Counted from the first letter of the stretch, positions 26,646 to 34,864 are shown. The stretch is 48,827 bases of DNA from Oscillibacter sp. (GCA_020025475.1 JAHHSA010000007.1:1-48827); one strand, 5' to 3'. Translations and numbers: made by a program. The notes: generated by a model not told the origin, from the letters alone.

Positions 26646-28064
26646 TTACTGCGCCTGGCCGTACAAGGCCCAGGTGTTGCTGCCTGTGACCTTCACATCC
26701 ACGAACTGTCCGATCAGGGACTTGTCGCCCTTGATGCGCACCAGGCGGTTGCCCTCGGTCCGGGAAGCCAGGGGGAAGGCTTCATCGTCACTCTCGCCGT
26801 CCACCAGGACCCGCACGGTGGTCCCTACATAGGCGGCATGAAGGCGGGAAGAGATGTCGTTCTGGACTTCCAGCAGCTTGTCAAACCACTTCTGCTTCTC
26901 TGCCCGGGGGACAGGGTCGGGCATGGCTGCCGCCACCGTACCGGGGCGAGGAGAGTAAATAAAGGTAAACAGGGCGTCAAACTCCACCTCCTGCACCAAA
27001 GAGACCGTATCCATGGCCTCTTCCTCGGTCTCGCCTGGGAAGCCGATGATGACATCACTGGTCAGCACAAGGTCCGGCATCTTGCTTTTGGCGTAGCGGA
27101 TGAGGTCCAGATAGCTCTCCCGGGTATAACGCCGGTTCATTTCCTTGAGCACCCGGTTGTTGCCCGACTGGAAGGGCAGGTGCAGCTCGTGGCAAACATG
27201 CTGGCTCCCCGCCATCACGTCAAAGAGCTGGTGGGTGGCGTCCTTGGGGTGGCTGGAAATAAAGCGAATCCGGTAGTCCCCGGGGATCTGATCGATCTCC
27301 CGCAGCAAATCCGGGAAGTGATAGTCGATTTCCAGGTCATTGCCGTAGGAGTTGACGTTCTGACCCAGCAGCGTGATATCCTTATATCCTGCAGAGACCA
27401 GCTCCCGGACCTCCTGCAGCACACACTCCGGCTCCCGGCTGCGCTCCCGGCCCCGGACGTAGGGAACAATGCAGTAGGAGCAGAAGTTGTTGCAGCCGTA
27501 CATAATGGATACCCAGGCCTTCACTCCTGCCTCCCGCACCACGGGAATGCCCTCGGCGATGGTGCCGTGCTCGTCATCCACGGCAAAAACACGCTTCCGA
27601 CTCTCGTAAACCTTCCAGAGAAGCTCGGGGAACTTCCACAGGGCGTGGGGGCCAAAAACCAGATCCACCTGGCGGTAGGACTCCTTGATGCGCTTGCTCA
27701 CCCGCTCCTCCTGGGCCATGCAGCCACAGACACAGATCACCTGCTCCGGATTCTCCTTCTTGGTGTGGGACAGGATGCCCAGGTTGCCGAAAACACGCTG
27801 CTCGGCGTGCTCCCGGACGGCGCAGGTATTCAGCAGCACCAGATCCGCTTCCTTGGAATCCTCCGTAAAGGTAAAGCCGCAGGCTTCTAGCATTCCCATA
27901 ATCCGCTGCCCGTCAGCCACATTCTGCTGGCAGCCGAAGGTATCCACGCAGGCCACGGGATGGGCCTCCCGGGCCTCAAACATTCCCCGAATCTTTTCTT
28001 CAAAGACCCGCTGACGGGCCAAGTCGTTTTCTGGGACCAGCACATTTTTACGCTCCAAAATCAT
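26646..28064 (-). CDS. miaB: tRNA-2-methylthio-N6-dimethylallyladenosine synthase
   Basis: The 472-residue radical SAM enzyme methylthiolates i6A37. It has the N-terminal MTTase Cys cluster (FGCQQN), the radical SAM motif CNNFCSYC in the centre and a C-terminal TRAM domain (VRVLVDGESDDEAFPLA..GQFVDVKV). It is the first gene of the probable operon, with a promoter at 28095-28123. The ATG at 28064 lies only one or two bases after GGAGG; the TTG two codons later (28058) has a better seven-base spacing, so the exact start is uncertain by two residues. Confidence 0.97.
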   Translation of the reverse strand: MILERKNVLVPENDLARQRVFEEKIRGMFEAREAHPVACVDTFGCQQNVADGQRIMGMLEACGFTFTEDSKEADLVLLNTCAVREHAEQRVFGNLGILSHTKKENPEQVICVCGCMAQEERVSKRIKESYRQVDLVFGPHALWKFPELLWKVYESRKRVFAVDDEHGTIAEGIPVVREAGVKAWVSIMYGCNNFCSYCIVPYVRGRERSREPECVLQEVRELVSAGYKDITLLGQNVNSYGNDLEIDYHFPDLLREIDQIPGDYRIRFISSHPKDATHQLFDVMAGSQHVCHELHLPFQSGNNRVLKEMNRRYTRESYLDLIRYAKSKMPDLVLTSDVIIGFPGETEEEAMDTVSLVQEVEFDALFTFIYSPRPGTVAAAMPDPVPRAEKQKWFDKLLEVQNDISSRLHAAYVGTTVRVLVDGESDDEAFPLASRTEGNRLVRIKGDKSLIGQFVDVKVTGSNTWALYGQAQ

Positions 28065-28094
28065 TCCTCCAAATTGAGATACTTTAACTGAAGT

Positions 28095-28123
28095 ATCATA
28101 TCACAAAAGGTCATTCAGAACAA
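28095..28123 (-). promoter_or_regulatory. Sigma-A promoter of the miaB-mutS-...-divIVA operon
   Basis: On the minus strand TTGTTC (28118-28123) and TATGAT (28095-28100) have a 17-bp spacer, plus a TG before the -10. The leader is short, about 25 bases. Confidence 0.7.
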
Positions 28124-28298
28124 GAAAAAGCCGCCGGTTTTCTACTGTTTTCCACCGAAAATAGCAAAACGACAGTCCCGCCTCTGCGTGACCGCCGTTT
28201 TTTCGGTTTCATGCCGTATCTTTTGCAAAAATCCCGGGCAGAACGAGAAGTGTCTCCATTCATCCAGGAAGCGAGCAGGAGCAGCCACCCCCGCATAC

Positions 28299-28520
28299 TC
28301 AAGCCATCTTCTTGACCAAACGTGCAAATGCTTTGGGATCGGCGCTGTCACCGGCAACCACGTTGGCCTTCTTGCCGACCAGTGCAAATAGTCCCAGCAG
28401 AGAACGGGCATCCAGCATCATGGCGCTGTTGCTCACCCAAACGGGATAAGACACATGGCATGCCAGTTCATGGATCTTCACAACCTGTTCCTTATCCTTA
28501 ATCATAATTTCCTTAACCAT
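28299..28520 (-). CDS. HPr/Crh-like small protein A, without the HPr His signature
   Basis: This 73-residue protein resembles HPr/Crh at LDARSLLGLFAL, matching NAKSIMGVMSL of HPr, with Ser40 at the place of regulatory Ser46. The HPr phosphohistidine signature HARPA is absent: the matching stretch is KIHELACHV, which lacks the Arg-Pro pair. It is thus unlikely to carry phosphate in the PTS but could be phosphorylated on Ser and act like Crh; that is inference. It is shorter than HPr (about 87). ATG at 28520 with AAAGGA about ten bases upstream. It is about 65% identical by eye to the neighbouring copy B. Confidence 0.75.
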   Translation of the reverse strand: MVKEIMIKDKEQVVKIHELACHVSYPVWVSNSAMMLDARSLLGLFALVGKKANVVAGDSADPKAFARLVKKMA

Positions 28521-28586
28521 GCCATTGTTTCCTTTCATTCCGCATTGATTTTCATGGGATTCTCTCCTCATCCCCAAGCCGGACAC

Positions 28587-28615
28587 ATTCTAACAGCAGG
28601 CAATCTTTTCGTCAA
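28587..28615 (-). promoter_or_regulatory. Promoter of HPr-like A
   Basis: On the minus strand TTGACG (28610-28615) and TAGAAT (28587-28592) have a 17-bp spacer and a TG before the -10. The same hexamers and flanks occur before copy B. Confidence 0.8.
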
Positions 28616-28642
28616 CTTCTAATATCATCAAATATATTGTTC

Positions 28643-28654
28643 GTAAACGTTTGC
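28643..28654 (-). promoter_or_regulatory. cre-like dyad upstream of HPr-like A
   Basis: On the minus strand GCAAACGTTTAC is a dyad with a central CG, as in LacI/CcpA operators. It matches the catabolite-response element consensus imperfectly. It is centred near -70, upstream of the -35, a place typical of activation. Confidence 0.4.
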
Positions 28655-28782
28655 TTTTTGTGAAAACTCATTGTGGTATGACTATTAGATTGAGATTTCC
28701 GCCTTATTTTTATGAGAGAACATCCCTGATCCATCTTGTTTTTGTTCTTTCACAACAATCTGGTTTCGGGACGCAGGCAGCG

Positions 28783-28821
28783 CAAAATACCCCAGCCGAA
28801 GAATGGTTTCTCCGGCTGGGG
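28783..28821 (-). terminator. Terminator of HPr-like B
   Basis: A 9-bp perfect stem CCCCAGCCG/CGGCTGGGG (28790-28798 with 28813-28821) is followed on the minus strand by TATTTTGCG. Confidence 0.8.
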
Positions 28822-28839
28822 CACAGATTGCGAATCAGT

Positions 28840-29064
28840 TTAGATGGTCATCTTGCTGACCAGGCGGTCAAATGCCTTCTCATTCACCGTGTCCTCGGCA
28901 ACAACGCGGGCCTTCTGGCCTACCAGAGCAAACAATCCCAGCAGAGAACGGGCATCCAGCATCATGGTGCTGTTGCTCAGCCAAACCTCATAGGGCACCT
29001 GGCTGGCCAGTTCATGGATCTTCTCCACCTGTTCTTTACTTGTAATCGTGATCTCTTTAACCAT
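28840..29064 (-). CDS. HPr/Crh-like small protein B (paralogue of A)
   Basis: This 74-residue protein begins MVKEITITSKEQVEKIHELA and contains the same LDARSLLGLFALVG as copy A. Like A it keeps a Ser at the HPr Ser46 position and lacks HARPA. Differences from A are mainly at the N-terminal helix (SQVPYEVWLSNS against CHVSYPVWVSNS) and the end (LVSKMTI). Each copy has its own promoter and upstream dyad, so it is a tandem duplication of a whole transcription unit. B has its own terminator; none is clear after A. ATG at 29064 with AGGAAGGAAG upstream. Confidence 0.75.
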   Translation of the reverse strand: MVKEITITSKEQVEKIHELASQVPYEVWLSNSTMMLDARSLLGLFALVGQKARVVAEDTVNEKAFDRLVSKMTI

Positions 29065-29132
29065 GCCTATGCTTCCTTCCTAATGTCATGCTGTGTTCTC
29101 GGCACAGCCTATTTCTTTCTGTGTTCGCACAC

Positions 29133-29162
29133 ATTCTAGCAGTAGATCTACCTTTTCGTCAA
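29133..29162 (-). promoter_or_regulatory. Promoter of HPr-like B
   Basis: On the minus strand TTGACG (29157-29162) and TAGAAT (29133-29138) have an 18-bp spacer and a TG before the -10. Confidence 0.8.
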
Positions 29163-29189
29163 CTTGTATTTTCTTCAAATATTTCGCCC

Positions 29190-29201
29190 GTAATCGTTTG
29201 C
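29190..29201 (-). promoter_or_regulatory. cre-like dyad upstream of HPr-like B
   Basis: On the minus strand GCAAACGATTAC keeps the central CG and most of the dyad seen before copy A. It lies the same 27 bases upstream of the -35. The block CAAAAAGCAAACG is shared by both copies. From here to about 29350 I see nothing else. Confidence 0.35.
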
Positions 29202-29353
29202 TTTTTGTATAGTTTCTGATAAGTAGTACGTTAAGTACGATATATTTTAATTTGTTCCCAGATGTTCTGGTGCCCGCACTACACTCTTTCATTCGTAATG
29301 TGACACACATTGTTTGGCCTTTTGATCTTCAGGCCCCCAGCAAACATTTGCAC

Positions 29354-29386
29354 GCAAAAAGCCGGGACAGCGAACGGTCCCGGCTT
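29354..29386 (-). terminator. Terminator of lspA-rluD
   Basis: A 10-bp perfect stem AAGCCGGGAC/GTCCCGGCTT (29359-29368 with 29377-29386) is followed on the minus strand by TTTTTGCG. Confidence 0.9.
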
Positions 29387-29389
29387 CAA

Positions 29390-30313
29390 TCACGTATGAA
29401 GATGACGCAGTTTGAACAGCTGCTTTTCAAATTCCTCCGTCAGCGGGCAGGTCAGCTCCATTCGTTCTCCCGTGCGTGGATGAATGAATTGCAGCCCCAT
29501 CGCATGGAGACACTGGCCCTGGAGACCGGGCACCGGCTTTTTGCCGCCGTACACGGTATCGCCCAAGATCGGATGCCCAATATGGGCCATATGGACCCGA
29601 ATCTGGTGAGTACGTCCCGTCTCCAAACGGCATTCCAGATAGGTATAGCCGGGATATCGCTCCAATACGGTCCAGTGGGTCACAGCCGGTCTGCCGTCTG
29701 CAACCACTGCCATCCGCTTCCGGTCCACGGGATGCCGTCCGATGGGGGCATCCACCAGACCGCTGTCCTCCCGGAAGTTGCCCAGAGCCACACAGCGGTA
29801 AATGCGGGCAAGCGTGTGGTCTTGCAGCTGGTCCTTTAATTTCAAATGGGCCTCGTCGTTCTTGGCCACAATCAGAAGCCCCGAGGTATCCCGGTCAATG
29901 CGGTGGACAATGCCCGGACGCTCCTCCCCACCCACTGTGGACAGGTGGTCCCGGCCGCAGTGGTGCAGCAGCGCATTCACCAGTGTCCCAGAGGCATGGC
30001 CGGGGGCTGGATGCACCACCATTCCCTTGGGCTTGTTCACCACCAGGACATCCTCATCCTCATACACAATGTCCAGCGAGATGTCCTCCGGCTGCAGCTC
30101 CCGTCGTTCTGCCTCCGGCAGCTCCACCGACAATGTCTCCCCGCCCCGGACCTTATAGTTCTTTGGCAGAGGCTTGCCGCCGCAGGTGACGCGGCCCTCC
30201 TCAATGAGCTTTGCCGCCCCGGAGCGGCTCAGAACCGGTAGATGCGCTGCCAGCCAGGCGTCCAGGCGGGTCCCTGTCTCCTCCTTATTCGGTTGGAGCA
30301 GCGTTTTTTCCAT
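29390..30313 (-). CDS. rluD: RluA/RluD-family 23S rRNA pseudouridine synthase
   Basis: The 307-residue enzyme has an N-terminal S4 RNA-binding domain (TRLDAWLAAHLPVLSRSGAA) and the RluA catalytic domain with HRIDRDTSGLL (catalytic Asp) and GRTHQIRVHMAHIGHP. It isomerises uridines in 23S rRNA; RluD is the usual choice beside lspA, but the exact site is inferred. I choose the ATG at 30313, with AAAAGGA eight bases upstream; it overlaps the end of lspA by 29 bases, so the two are coupled. Confidence 0.93.
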   Translation of the reverse strand: MEKTLLQPNKEETGTRLDAWLAAHLPVLSRSGAAKLIEEGRVTCGGKPLPKNYKVRGGETLSVELPEAERRELQPEDISLDIVYEDEDVLVVNKPKGMVVHPAPGHASGTLVNALLHHCGRDHLSTVGGEERPGIVHRIDRDTSGLLIVAKNDEAHLKLKDQLQDHTLARIYRCVALGNFREDSGLVDAPIGRHPVDRKRMAVVADGRPAVTHWTVLERYPGYTYLECRLETGRTHQIRVHMAHIGHPILGDTVYGGKKPVPGLQGQCLHAMGLQFIHPRTGERMELTCPLTEEFEKQLFKLRHLHT

Positions 30314-30788
30314 AGTCATTTCCTTTTTTGTCAAACTTGTCGTAGAACCAGAGGTAGTAGACAGCTCCCAGAATGGCACCTCCCACCACGCAGATATCCG
30401 CCACATTGAACACCGGATACGAGGGCCAAAACTCGAAGTGGAACATATCCACCACATACCCCAGCCGCACTCGATCCATGATGTTGCCAACGCCGCCGGT
30501 GATTATCATAGAACAGGCAAAGACGCCCAGCGGATGCCGGACCACCTTCTTCGCCAGCAGCACCGCTACCGCCAGCACAATCAATGTAGTCACCGCCACC
30601 AGCAGCCAGCGCATCCCGGAAAAGCTGGACCAGGCAGCACCATAGTTATGGACGGTGCGCAGCTCCATAATCCCAGGCAGGAAGGGCTGCGCCTCCCCCA
30701 GCGGAATGTTGGCGGAGACATAGGCTTTCAGCCACTGATCCAGGCCCAGAAAGGCCACCGCCAGCAGCGCGCAAATACCATAGAGCAT
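30285..30788 (-). CDS. lspA: Lipoprotein signal peptidase II
   Basis: The 167-residue membrane protein has four spans. It has the aspartic protease motifs: GGVGNIMDRVRLGYVVD (catalytic Asp) and FNVADICVVGG (second Asp). LspA removes signal peptides from prolipoproteins such as the one at 34.3 kb. Start at ATG 30788, with AAAAGGAG eight bases upstream; an upstream extension to 30869 crosses the promoter. It precedes rluD, as in many Firmicutes. Confidence 0.96.
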   Translation of the reverse strand: MLYGICALLAVAFLGLDQWLKAYVSANIPLGEAQPFLPGIMELRTVHNYGAAWSSFSGMRWLLVAVTTLIVLAVAVLLAKKVVRHPLGVFACSMIITGGVGNIMDRVRLGYVVDMFHFEFWPSYPVFNVADICVVGGAILGAVYYLWFYDKFDKKGNDYGKNAAPTE

Positions 30789-30822
30789 ACAGAAGTCTCC
30801 TTTTGTCTCAGTTTTCCTTGCT

Positions 30823-30851
30823 AGTGTACACGATTTCCCCAATAATTGCAA
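30823..30851 (-). promoter_or_regulatory. Sigma-A promoter of lspA-rluD
   Basis: On the minus strand TTGCAA (30846-30851) and TACACT (30823-30828) have a 17-bp spacer. It follows the ileS terminator, so lspA-rluD is probably independent of the T-box. Confidence 0.65.
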
Positions 30852-30989
30852 CAAAACTGCGCCTATCAAAAAAGAATGCCGTGGGTTTTCTCCTGTGAGC
30901 AGCTGGGACTGTGCACAGGAGCGGATGGTCTCCTGCGACCCACTGCAAGCTTTTCAGAAACTGAAAAAGCGGTTCAACTTGATCAACAG

Positions 30990-31032
30990 CCTTTTCAAAA
31001 GCGAAGCCCCCGAAAGAATTCTTCCGGGGGCT
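30990..31032 (-). terminator. Likely terminator of ileS
   Basis: AGCCCCCG/CGGGGGCT (31005-31012 with 31025-31032), with inner AAGAATTCTT pairing, lies about 85 bases past the ileS stop. On the minus strand it is followed by TCGCTTTTG, a weak T-tract. Confidence 0.55.
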
Positions 31033-31116
31033 CAAATGTTTCATGGAAACCATCGGTTTTTTGCACAGTTTGCGGGCTTTCCGTATGCCGCCTGCCGTGC
31101 GTCTACCCCGACAGGA

Positions 31117-33876
31117 TCAGAACTGGGGCAGCTTTGCCACCACAGCAGCGCACCGCGGGCACAGTCCATCGGCATGATCGGTGACGGAGTGCTTCCAGCA
31201 GCGGGGGCACTTAATGCCGGGAGCATTCTCCACAGTTGCGGAAATGGCGTCACCCACGGTGACATTCACCTGAGAGACGATCAGTAAATCGGCCAATGCC
31301 TCACCGTCCATCTCAGCCAGGAATGCATCCTCTGCGGGAACGGTCAGGGCCACAGAAGCCTCCAGAGCCTTGCCAATCTTCTTCTCAGCACGGGCAGTCT
31401 CCAGAACACCGTTGACCACGCCGCGGACCTCGATGATCTTGTCCCACTTTGCCAGGGCATCCTCGCTCAGGGCATAGTCAGTGTAGGGCTTGTTCATCTC
31501 ATTGAACAGCACGTTGCGCACATCGTCGCCCTCGCGGTGGGTCATGGCCTGCCAGATCTCATCACCGGTGAAGCACAGGATGGGAGCCATGATCTTGGTC
31601 ATGGTATCCAGGATCAGGAACAGAGCCGTCTGAGCGCTGCGGCGCTTTGCGCCGTCGCTCTCCTCGCAGTAGAGGCGGTCCTTGATGATATCCAGATAGA
31701 AGTTGGACATATCCACCACGCAGAAGTCGTTGACTGCATGGGTCACAATGGAGAAGTCATAGCTGTCATAGGCAGCAAAGCATTTTTCCATCAGTGCATT
31801 CAGGCGGGTGATGGCCCAGCGGTCCAGCTCCTCCATTTCATTGGCGGGAGTCAGGCGGTTGGGATCGAAGCCGTCCAGGTTGCCCAGGCAGTAACGGGCG
31901 GTATTGCGGAACTTCAGGTAGTTCTGGGAGAGCTGCTTGAAGATGGCATCGGAGCAGCGGACGTCGGCATGATAGTCGGCGGAAGCGGCCCACAGACGCA
32001 GCAGATCCGCGCCGTACTTATCCATGATCTCATAGGGGTCCATGCCGTTGCCCAGAGACTTGTGCATGGCCTTGCCCTCGCCGTCCACAGTCCAGCCGTG
32101 GGTGACGCAGGTCTTGAAGGGTGCCTCAGCCACGCCGGTGGAGCCCACAGCCGTCAGCAGAGCTGCCTGGAACCAGCCGCGGTACTGATCCAGGCCCTCC
32201 AGATACATATCCGCAGGCCAGAAGCCCTGGTCGCGCTTCATAGAGGAGAAATGGGTGGAGCCGGAGTCGAACCAGCCGTCCAGAGTATACTCCTCTTTCT
32301 CAAAGCCCTCTGCGGCATCGCAGTGGGGGCAGGTAAAGCCTGCGGGCAGGATCTCCTCGGCGGTCATCTCAAACCAGGCGTTGGAGCCCTTCTCGGCAAA
32401 CAGGTCGGAGATGGCCTGGATGGTCTCGTCCGTCACGATGGGCTTGCCGCAGTGCTTGCAGTAGACCACAGGGATGGGCAGACCCCACTTACGCTGGCGG
32501 GAGATGCACCAGTCGGTACGCTCGCGGACCATGGCTTTCATGCGCTCCTGGCCCCAGGCGGGAACCCAGCGCACCTTGTCAGCAGCCTCGCAGGCCACAT
32601 CCTTAAAGGAATCCACGGAGCAGAACCACTGGGGAGTTGCGCGGAAGATGATGGGATTTTTGCAGCGCCAGCAGTGGGGATAGCTATGGACGATCTCCTC
32701 CTGGGCGAAGAGCACGCCGCTCTCCTTCATGTCCGCCAGAATGACGGGGTTGGACTCGTCCGTCTTCATGCCGGCATACTTCCCGGCGTAGTCGGTGTGT
32801 CTGCCCTGGTCATCCACAGGCACCACCATCTCCATGTCGTAACGGCGGCAGGTCTGATAGTCGTCTGCGCCGAAGCCAGGTGCGGTGTGGACGCAGCCGG
32901 TACCGGAATCCATGGTGACATAGTCTGCCAGCACCAGACGAGAGGTCTTGGGCAGGAAGGGATGATCAGCCAGCATATTTTCAAAGAAGGAACCGGGATG
33001 GGTCTCCACGATCTCGTAGTGTTCCACGCCGCCGACCTTCATCACCTTGTCCGTCAGAGCCTCAGCCACGATATAGACCTCGCCGTTGTCGGTGTTCTTC
33101 ACCAGGGCATAGGCCTCATCGGGATGGAGGGCGATGGCCAGGTTGCCGGGCAGAGTCCAGATGGTGGTGGTCCAAATCACGAAGAACAGCTTGCTGTGAT
33201 CGAAAGCAGCCAGCTTACCCTGGTCGTCGTGCATGGGGAACTTCACATACACCGTGGTGCAGGGATCGTCCTGATACTCGATCTCGGCCTCTGCCAGAGC
33301 GGTCTCATCGTGGGGGCACCAGTACACGGGCTTCAGGCCCTTGTAGATATAGCCTTTCTTATACATCTCGCCAAAGACCTTGACCTCCTCGGCCTCAAAG
33401 CCGGGATTCATGGTCAGGTAGGGGTGTGCCCAGTCACCCACAACGCCCATGCGCTGGAATCCCTCGCTCTGGATATCCACATACTTTTTGGCATAGGCGT
33501 GGCATGCAGAACGGAAATCAGGGATGCTCATGGCCTTGCGGTTGAGCTTCTGCTCCTTGATGATGGCAGACTCGATGGGCATACCATGGTTATCCCAGCC
33601 GGGAATATAGGGGGTGTAGTAGCCCCGCATGGCATAGGAACGGACGATGGTATCCTTCAGGGCCTTGTTCAGGGCGTGGCCCATGTGCAGCTTGCCGTTG
33701 GAGAAGGGAGGGCCGTCATGCAGAGCAAACCGGGGCTTCCCCTCGTTCTTTTTCAGCATTTCACCATAGATATCCTGCTCCTGCCAGCGTTTGAGCATCT
33801 CAGGCTCACGCTTGGGCAGGCCTGCGCGCATGGGAAAATCGGTCTTTGGAAGATTGATGGTCTTGTTGTAATCCAT
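31117..33876 (-). CDS. ileS: Isoleucyl-tRNA synthetase
   Basis: The 919-residue class I synthetase charges tRNA-Ile. It has the HIGH motif (GKLHMGHALNK) near the N-terminus, an inserted editing domain (CP1) with TAPGFGADDY, and a KMSKS variant KAMHKSLGNG. It ends with a zinc-binding tail CPRCWKHS..GLCPRCA. This is the bacterial type, normally mupirocin-sensitive. Start at ATG 33876, with AAGGAG eight bases upstream; a longer frame to 33924 enters the T-box terminator. Expression is controlled by the T-box upstream. Confidence 0.98.
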   Translation of the reverse strand: MDYNKTINLPKTDFPMRAGLPKREPEMLKRWQEQDIYGEMLKKNEGKPRFALHDGPPFSNGKLHMGHALNKALKDTIVRSYAMRGYYTPYIPGWDNHGMPIESAIIKEQKLNRKAMSIPDFRSACHAYAKKYVDIQSEGFQRMGVVGDWAHPYLTMNPGFEAEEVKVFGEMYKKGYIYKGLKPVYWCPHDETALAEAEIEYQDDPCTTVYVKFPMHDDQGKLAAFDHSKLFFVIWTTTIWTLPGNLAIALHPDEAYALVKNTDNGEVYIVAEALTDKVMKVGGVEHYEIVETHPGSFFENMLADHPFLPKTSRLVLADYVTMDSGTGCVHTAPGFGADDYQTCRRYDMEMVVPVDDQGRHTDYAGKYAGMKTDESNPVILADMKESGVLFAQEEIVHSYPHCWRCKNPIIFRATPQWFCSVDSFKDVACEAADKVRWVPAWGQERMKAMVRERTDWCISRQRKWGLPIPVVYCKHCGKPIVTDETIQAISDLFAEKGSNAWFEMTAEEILPAGFTCPHCDAAEGFEKEEYTLDGWFDSGSTHFSSMKRDQGFWPADMYLEGLDQYRGWFQAALLTAVGSTGVAEAPFKTCVTHGWTVDGEGKAMHKSLGNGMDPYEIMDKYGADLLRLWAASADYHADVRCSDAIFKQLSQNYLKFRNTARYCLGNLDGFDPNRLTPANEMEELDRWAITRLNALMEKCFAAYDSYDFSIVTHAVNDFCVVDMSNFYLDIIKDRLYCEESDGAKRRSAQTALFLILDTMTKIMAPILCFTGDEIWQAMTHREGDDVRNVLFNEMNKPYTDYALSEDALAKWDKIIEVRGVVNGVLETARAEKKIGKALEASVALTVPAEDAFLAEMDGEALADLLIVSQVNVTVGDAISATVENAPGIKCPRCWKHSVTDHADGLCPRCAAVVAKLPQF

Positions 33877-33911
33877 AGGGAATTCTCCTTTAAAATTTGG
33901 TAAGAGAAAGA

Positions 33912-33953
33912 ATACAAAAAGCACCCTGTCTCTTTTGAAAGAGACAGGGTGCT
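33912..33953 (-). terminator. T-box terminator before ileS
   Basis: A near-perfect 16-bp stem (33920-33935 with 33938-33953) with the minus-strand tail TTTTTGTATT. The antiterminator with the T-box bulge is just upstream and competes with it. Confidence 0.92.
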
Positions 33954-34202
33954 GAACTTACACACTCTGCGGTACCACTCTTCGTTGCAGGCCCCTCACG
34001 GAGCACCGCCGCTCAACGTCTGCATACACAGGCTGACGGAATAACGCCCGTCACACGTCCACGCTTACTCGCGTCGTCTTTCAGCAGGAAGCTCCAAGGT
34101 GATTTTCACGATTTGTGACCGTCTGCCTTCCACCAAATCGGCAGCTCTCTGAGCGGAACAAAAGCGCTACTCGTCCTTTTCTACGCCAAATATATGATTC
34201 TG
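33912..34202 (-). promoter_or_regulatory. Ile T-box riboswitch controlling ileS
   Basis: The minus-strand leader of about 290 nt ends in the T-box bulge sequence AGAGTGGTACCGC (complement around 33969-33981), which pairs with the tRNA CCA end. Stem I has GACGAGTAGC and AGAGAGC-type motifs, and a specifier loop with AUC (complement of GAT, 34101-34103) in GAAAATCACC, so it reads tRNA-Ile. Uncharged tRNA-Ile should stabilise the antiterminator and allow ileS expression. Confidence 0.93.
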
Positions 34203-34208
34203 AGCCAT

Positions 34209-34236
34209 ATGATATCACGTTCTCCACGTTTGTCAA
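34209..34236 (-). promoter_or_regulatory. Sigma-A promoter of the T-box/ileS
   Basis: On the minus strand TTGACA (34231-34236) and TATCAT (34209-34214) have a 16-bp spacer. Confidence 0.75.
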
Positions 34237-34283
34237 CCATTTTGTGTGGAATTTTGCTTATCTCCCATTCGTATGATTAAATG

Positions 34284-34676
34284 TTATTGGATGCGCACAT
34301 CCACATTCTCCACATGGACATAGACGGTAAGATCCTGGTCTGTGTCGTTTCCCATGGAAACGCCCACGCGGAACCAGGCCCCCTTCTCTGCATCCAGTTT
34401 CTCAGAGATACCATGCGTCAGGTAGACAGATTCGTCATAGGCAGTCTCGGTCTTGCCCTCCGTGGGCAGCAGTCCCACACTGCAGTCTCCCAATCCGTCC
34501 CCGGCAGAGAGCTTGACGCTGCCGCTTCGCGGCGAAATCTCCTCGTCCGACCAGATCATCTCTTCCCCGGTACTTCCGGCAGGAATGACCACTTTCACAT
34601 CATGGTCCCGGCCTCCGCAGCCGGTGCAGAGCAGCAGCACCAACAGCATCAGTGCCGCAAATACTTTCTTTTTCAC
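34284..34676 (-). CDS. Small lipoprotein, function unknown
   Basis: The 130-residue protein has a basic N-terminus, a hydrophobic stretch (ALMLLVLLLCTGC) and a lipobox LCTGC with lipidation Cys20, then a mature, acidic part. The rest is beta-rich (ENVDVRIQ end) and not recognised. It should be anchored on the outer membrane face after processing by LspA. The start is GTG at 34676, with AGGAG six bases upstream. It follows the 56-residue gene by 17 bases. Confidence 0.75.
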   Translation of the reverse strand: MKKKVFAALMLLVLLLCTGCGGRDHDVKVVIPAGSTGEEMIWSDEEISPRSGSVKLSAGDGLGDCSVGLLPTEGKTETAYDESVYLTHGISEKLDAEKGAWFRVGVSMGNDTDQDLTVYVHVENVDVRIQ

Positions 34677-34693
34677 AGAATTCTCCTATCTGA

Positions 34694-34864
34694 TCACTGA
34701 TACCGATACTGCATCCCGGTATATTGATCGACGCAGCGGAAGAACATCTCCCGGTTGCGGAATTCCAGCATCTGGCACCCCTGTTCCTCATGAAAGGACA
34801 CAATGCGGCGGGTGGTGTCAATCCAGACACGCCACAGGTTTTCGGAGGTCTTCTTCGTTTCCAT
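34694..34864 (-). CDS. Short 56-residue basic/aromatic protein, unknown
   Basis: A short frame read from the sequence, starting METKKTSENLWRVWIDTTRR and ending DQYTGMQYRYQ. It has regular codon use, a GGGAAG ribosome site just before the ATG, and a stop 17 bases before the lipoprotein gene on the same strand. The charged and aromatic makeup (Trp, Phe, Tyr, Arg) and the tight spacing argue that it is a real gene. I do not recognise a named family; it has no signal peptide or membrane segment. Confidence 0.65.
   Translation of the reverse strand: METKKTSENLWRVWIDTTRRIVSFHEEQGCQMLEFRNREMFFRCVDQYTGMQYRYQ

Noticed and set aside
28111..28302. 63-codon minus-strand frame between HPr-like A and miaB
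   Set aside because: It has no ribosome site, crosses into the miaB promoter region and has no family resemblance.
31537..33903. 788-codon plus-strand frame opposite ileS
   Set aside because: Shadow of ileS; composition is typical of a reverse complement of a GC-rich gene.
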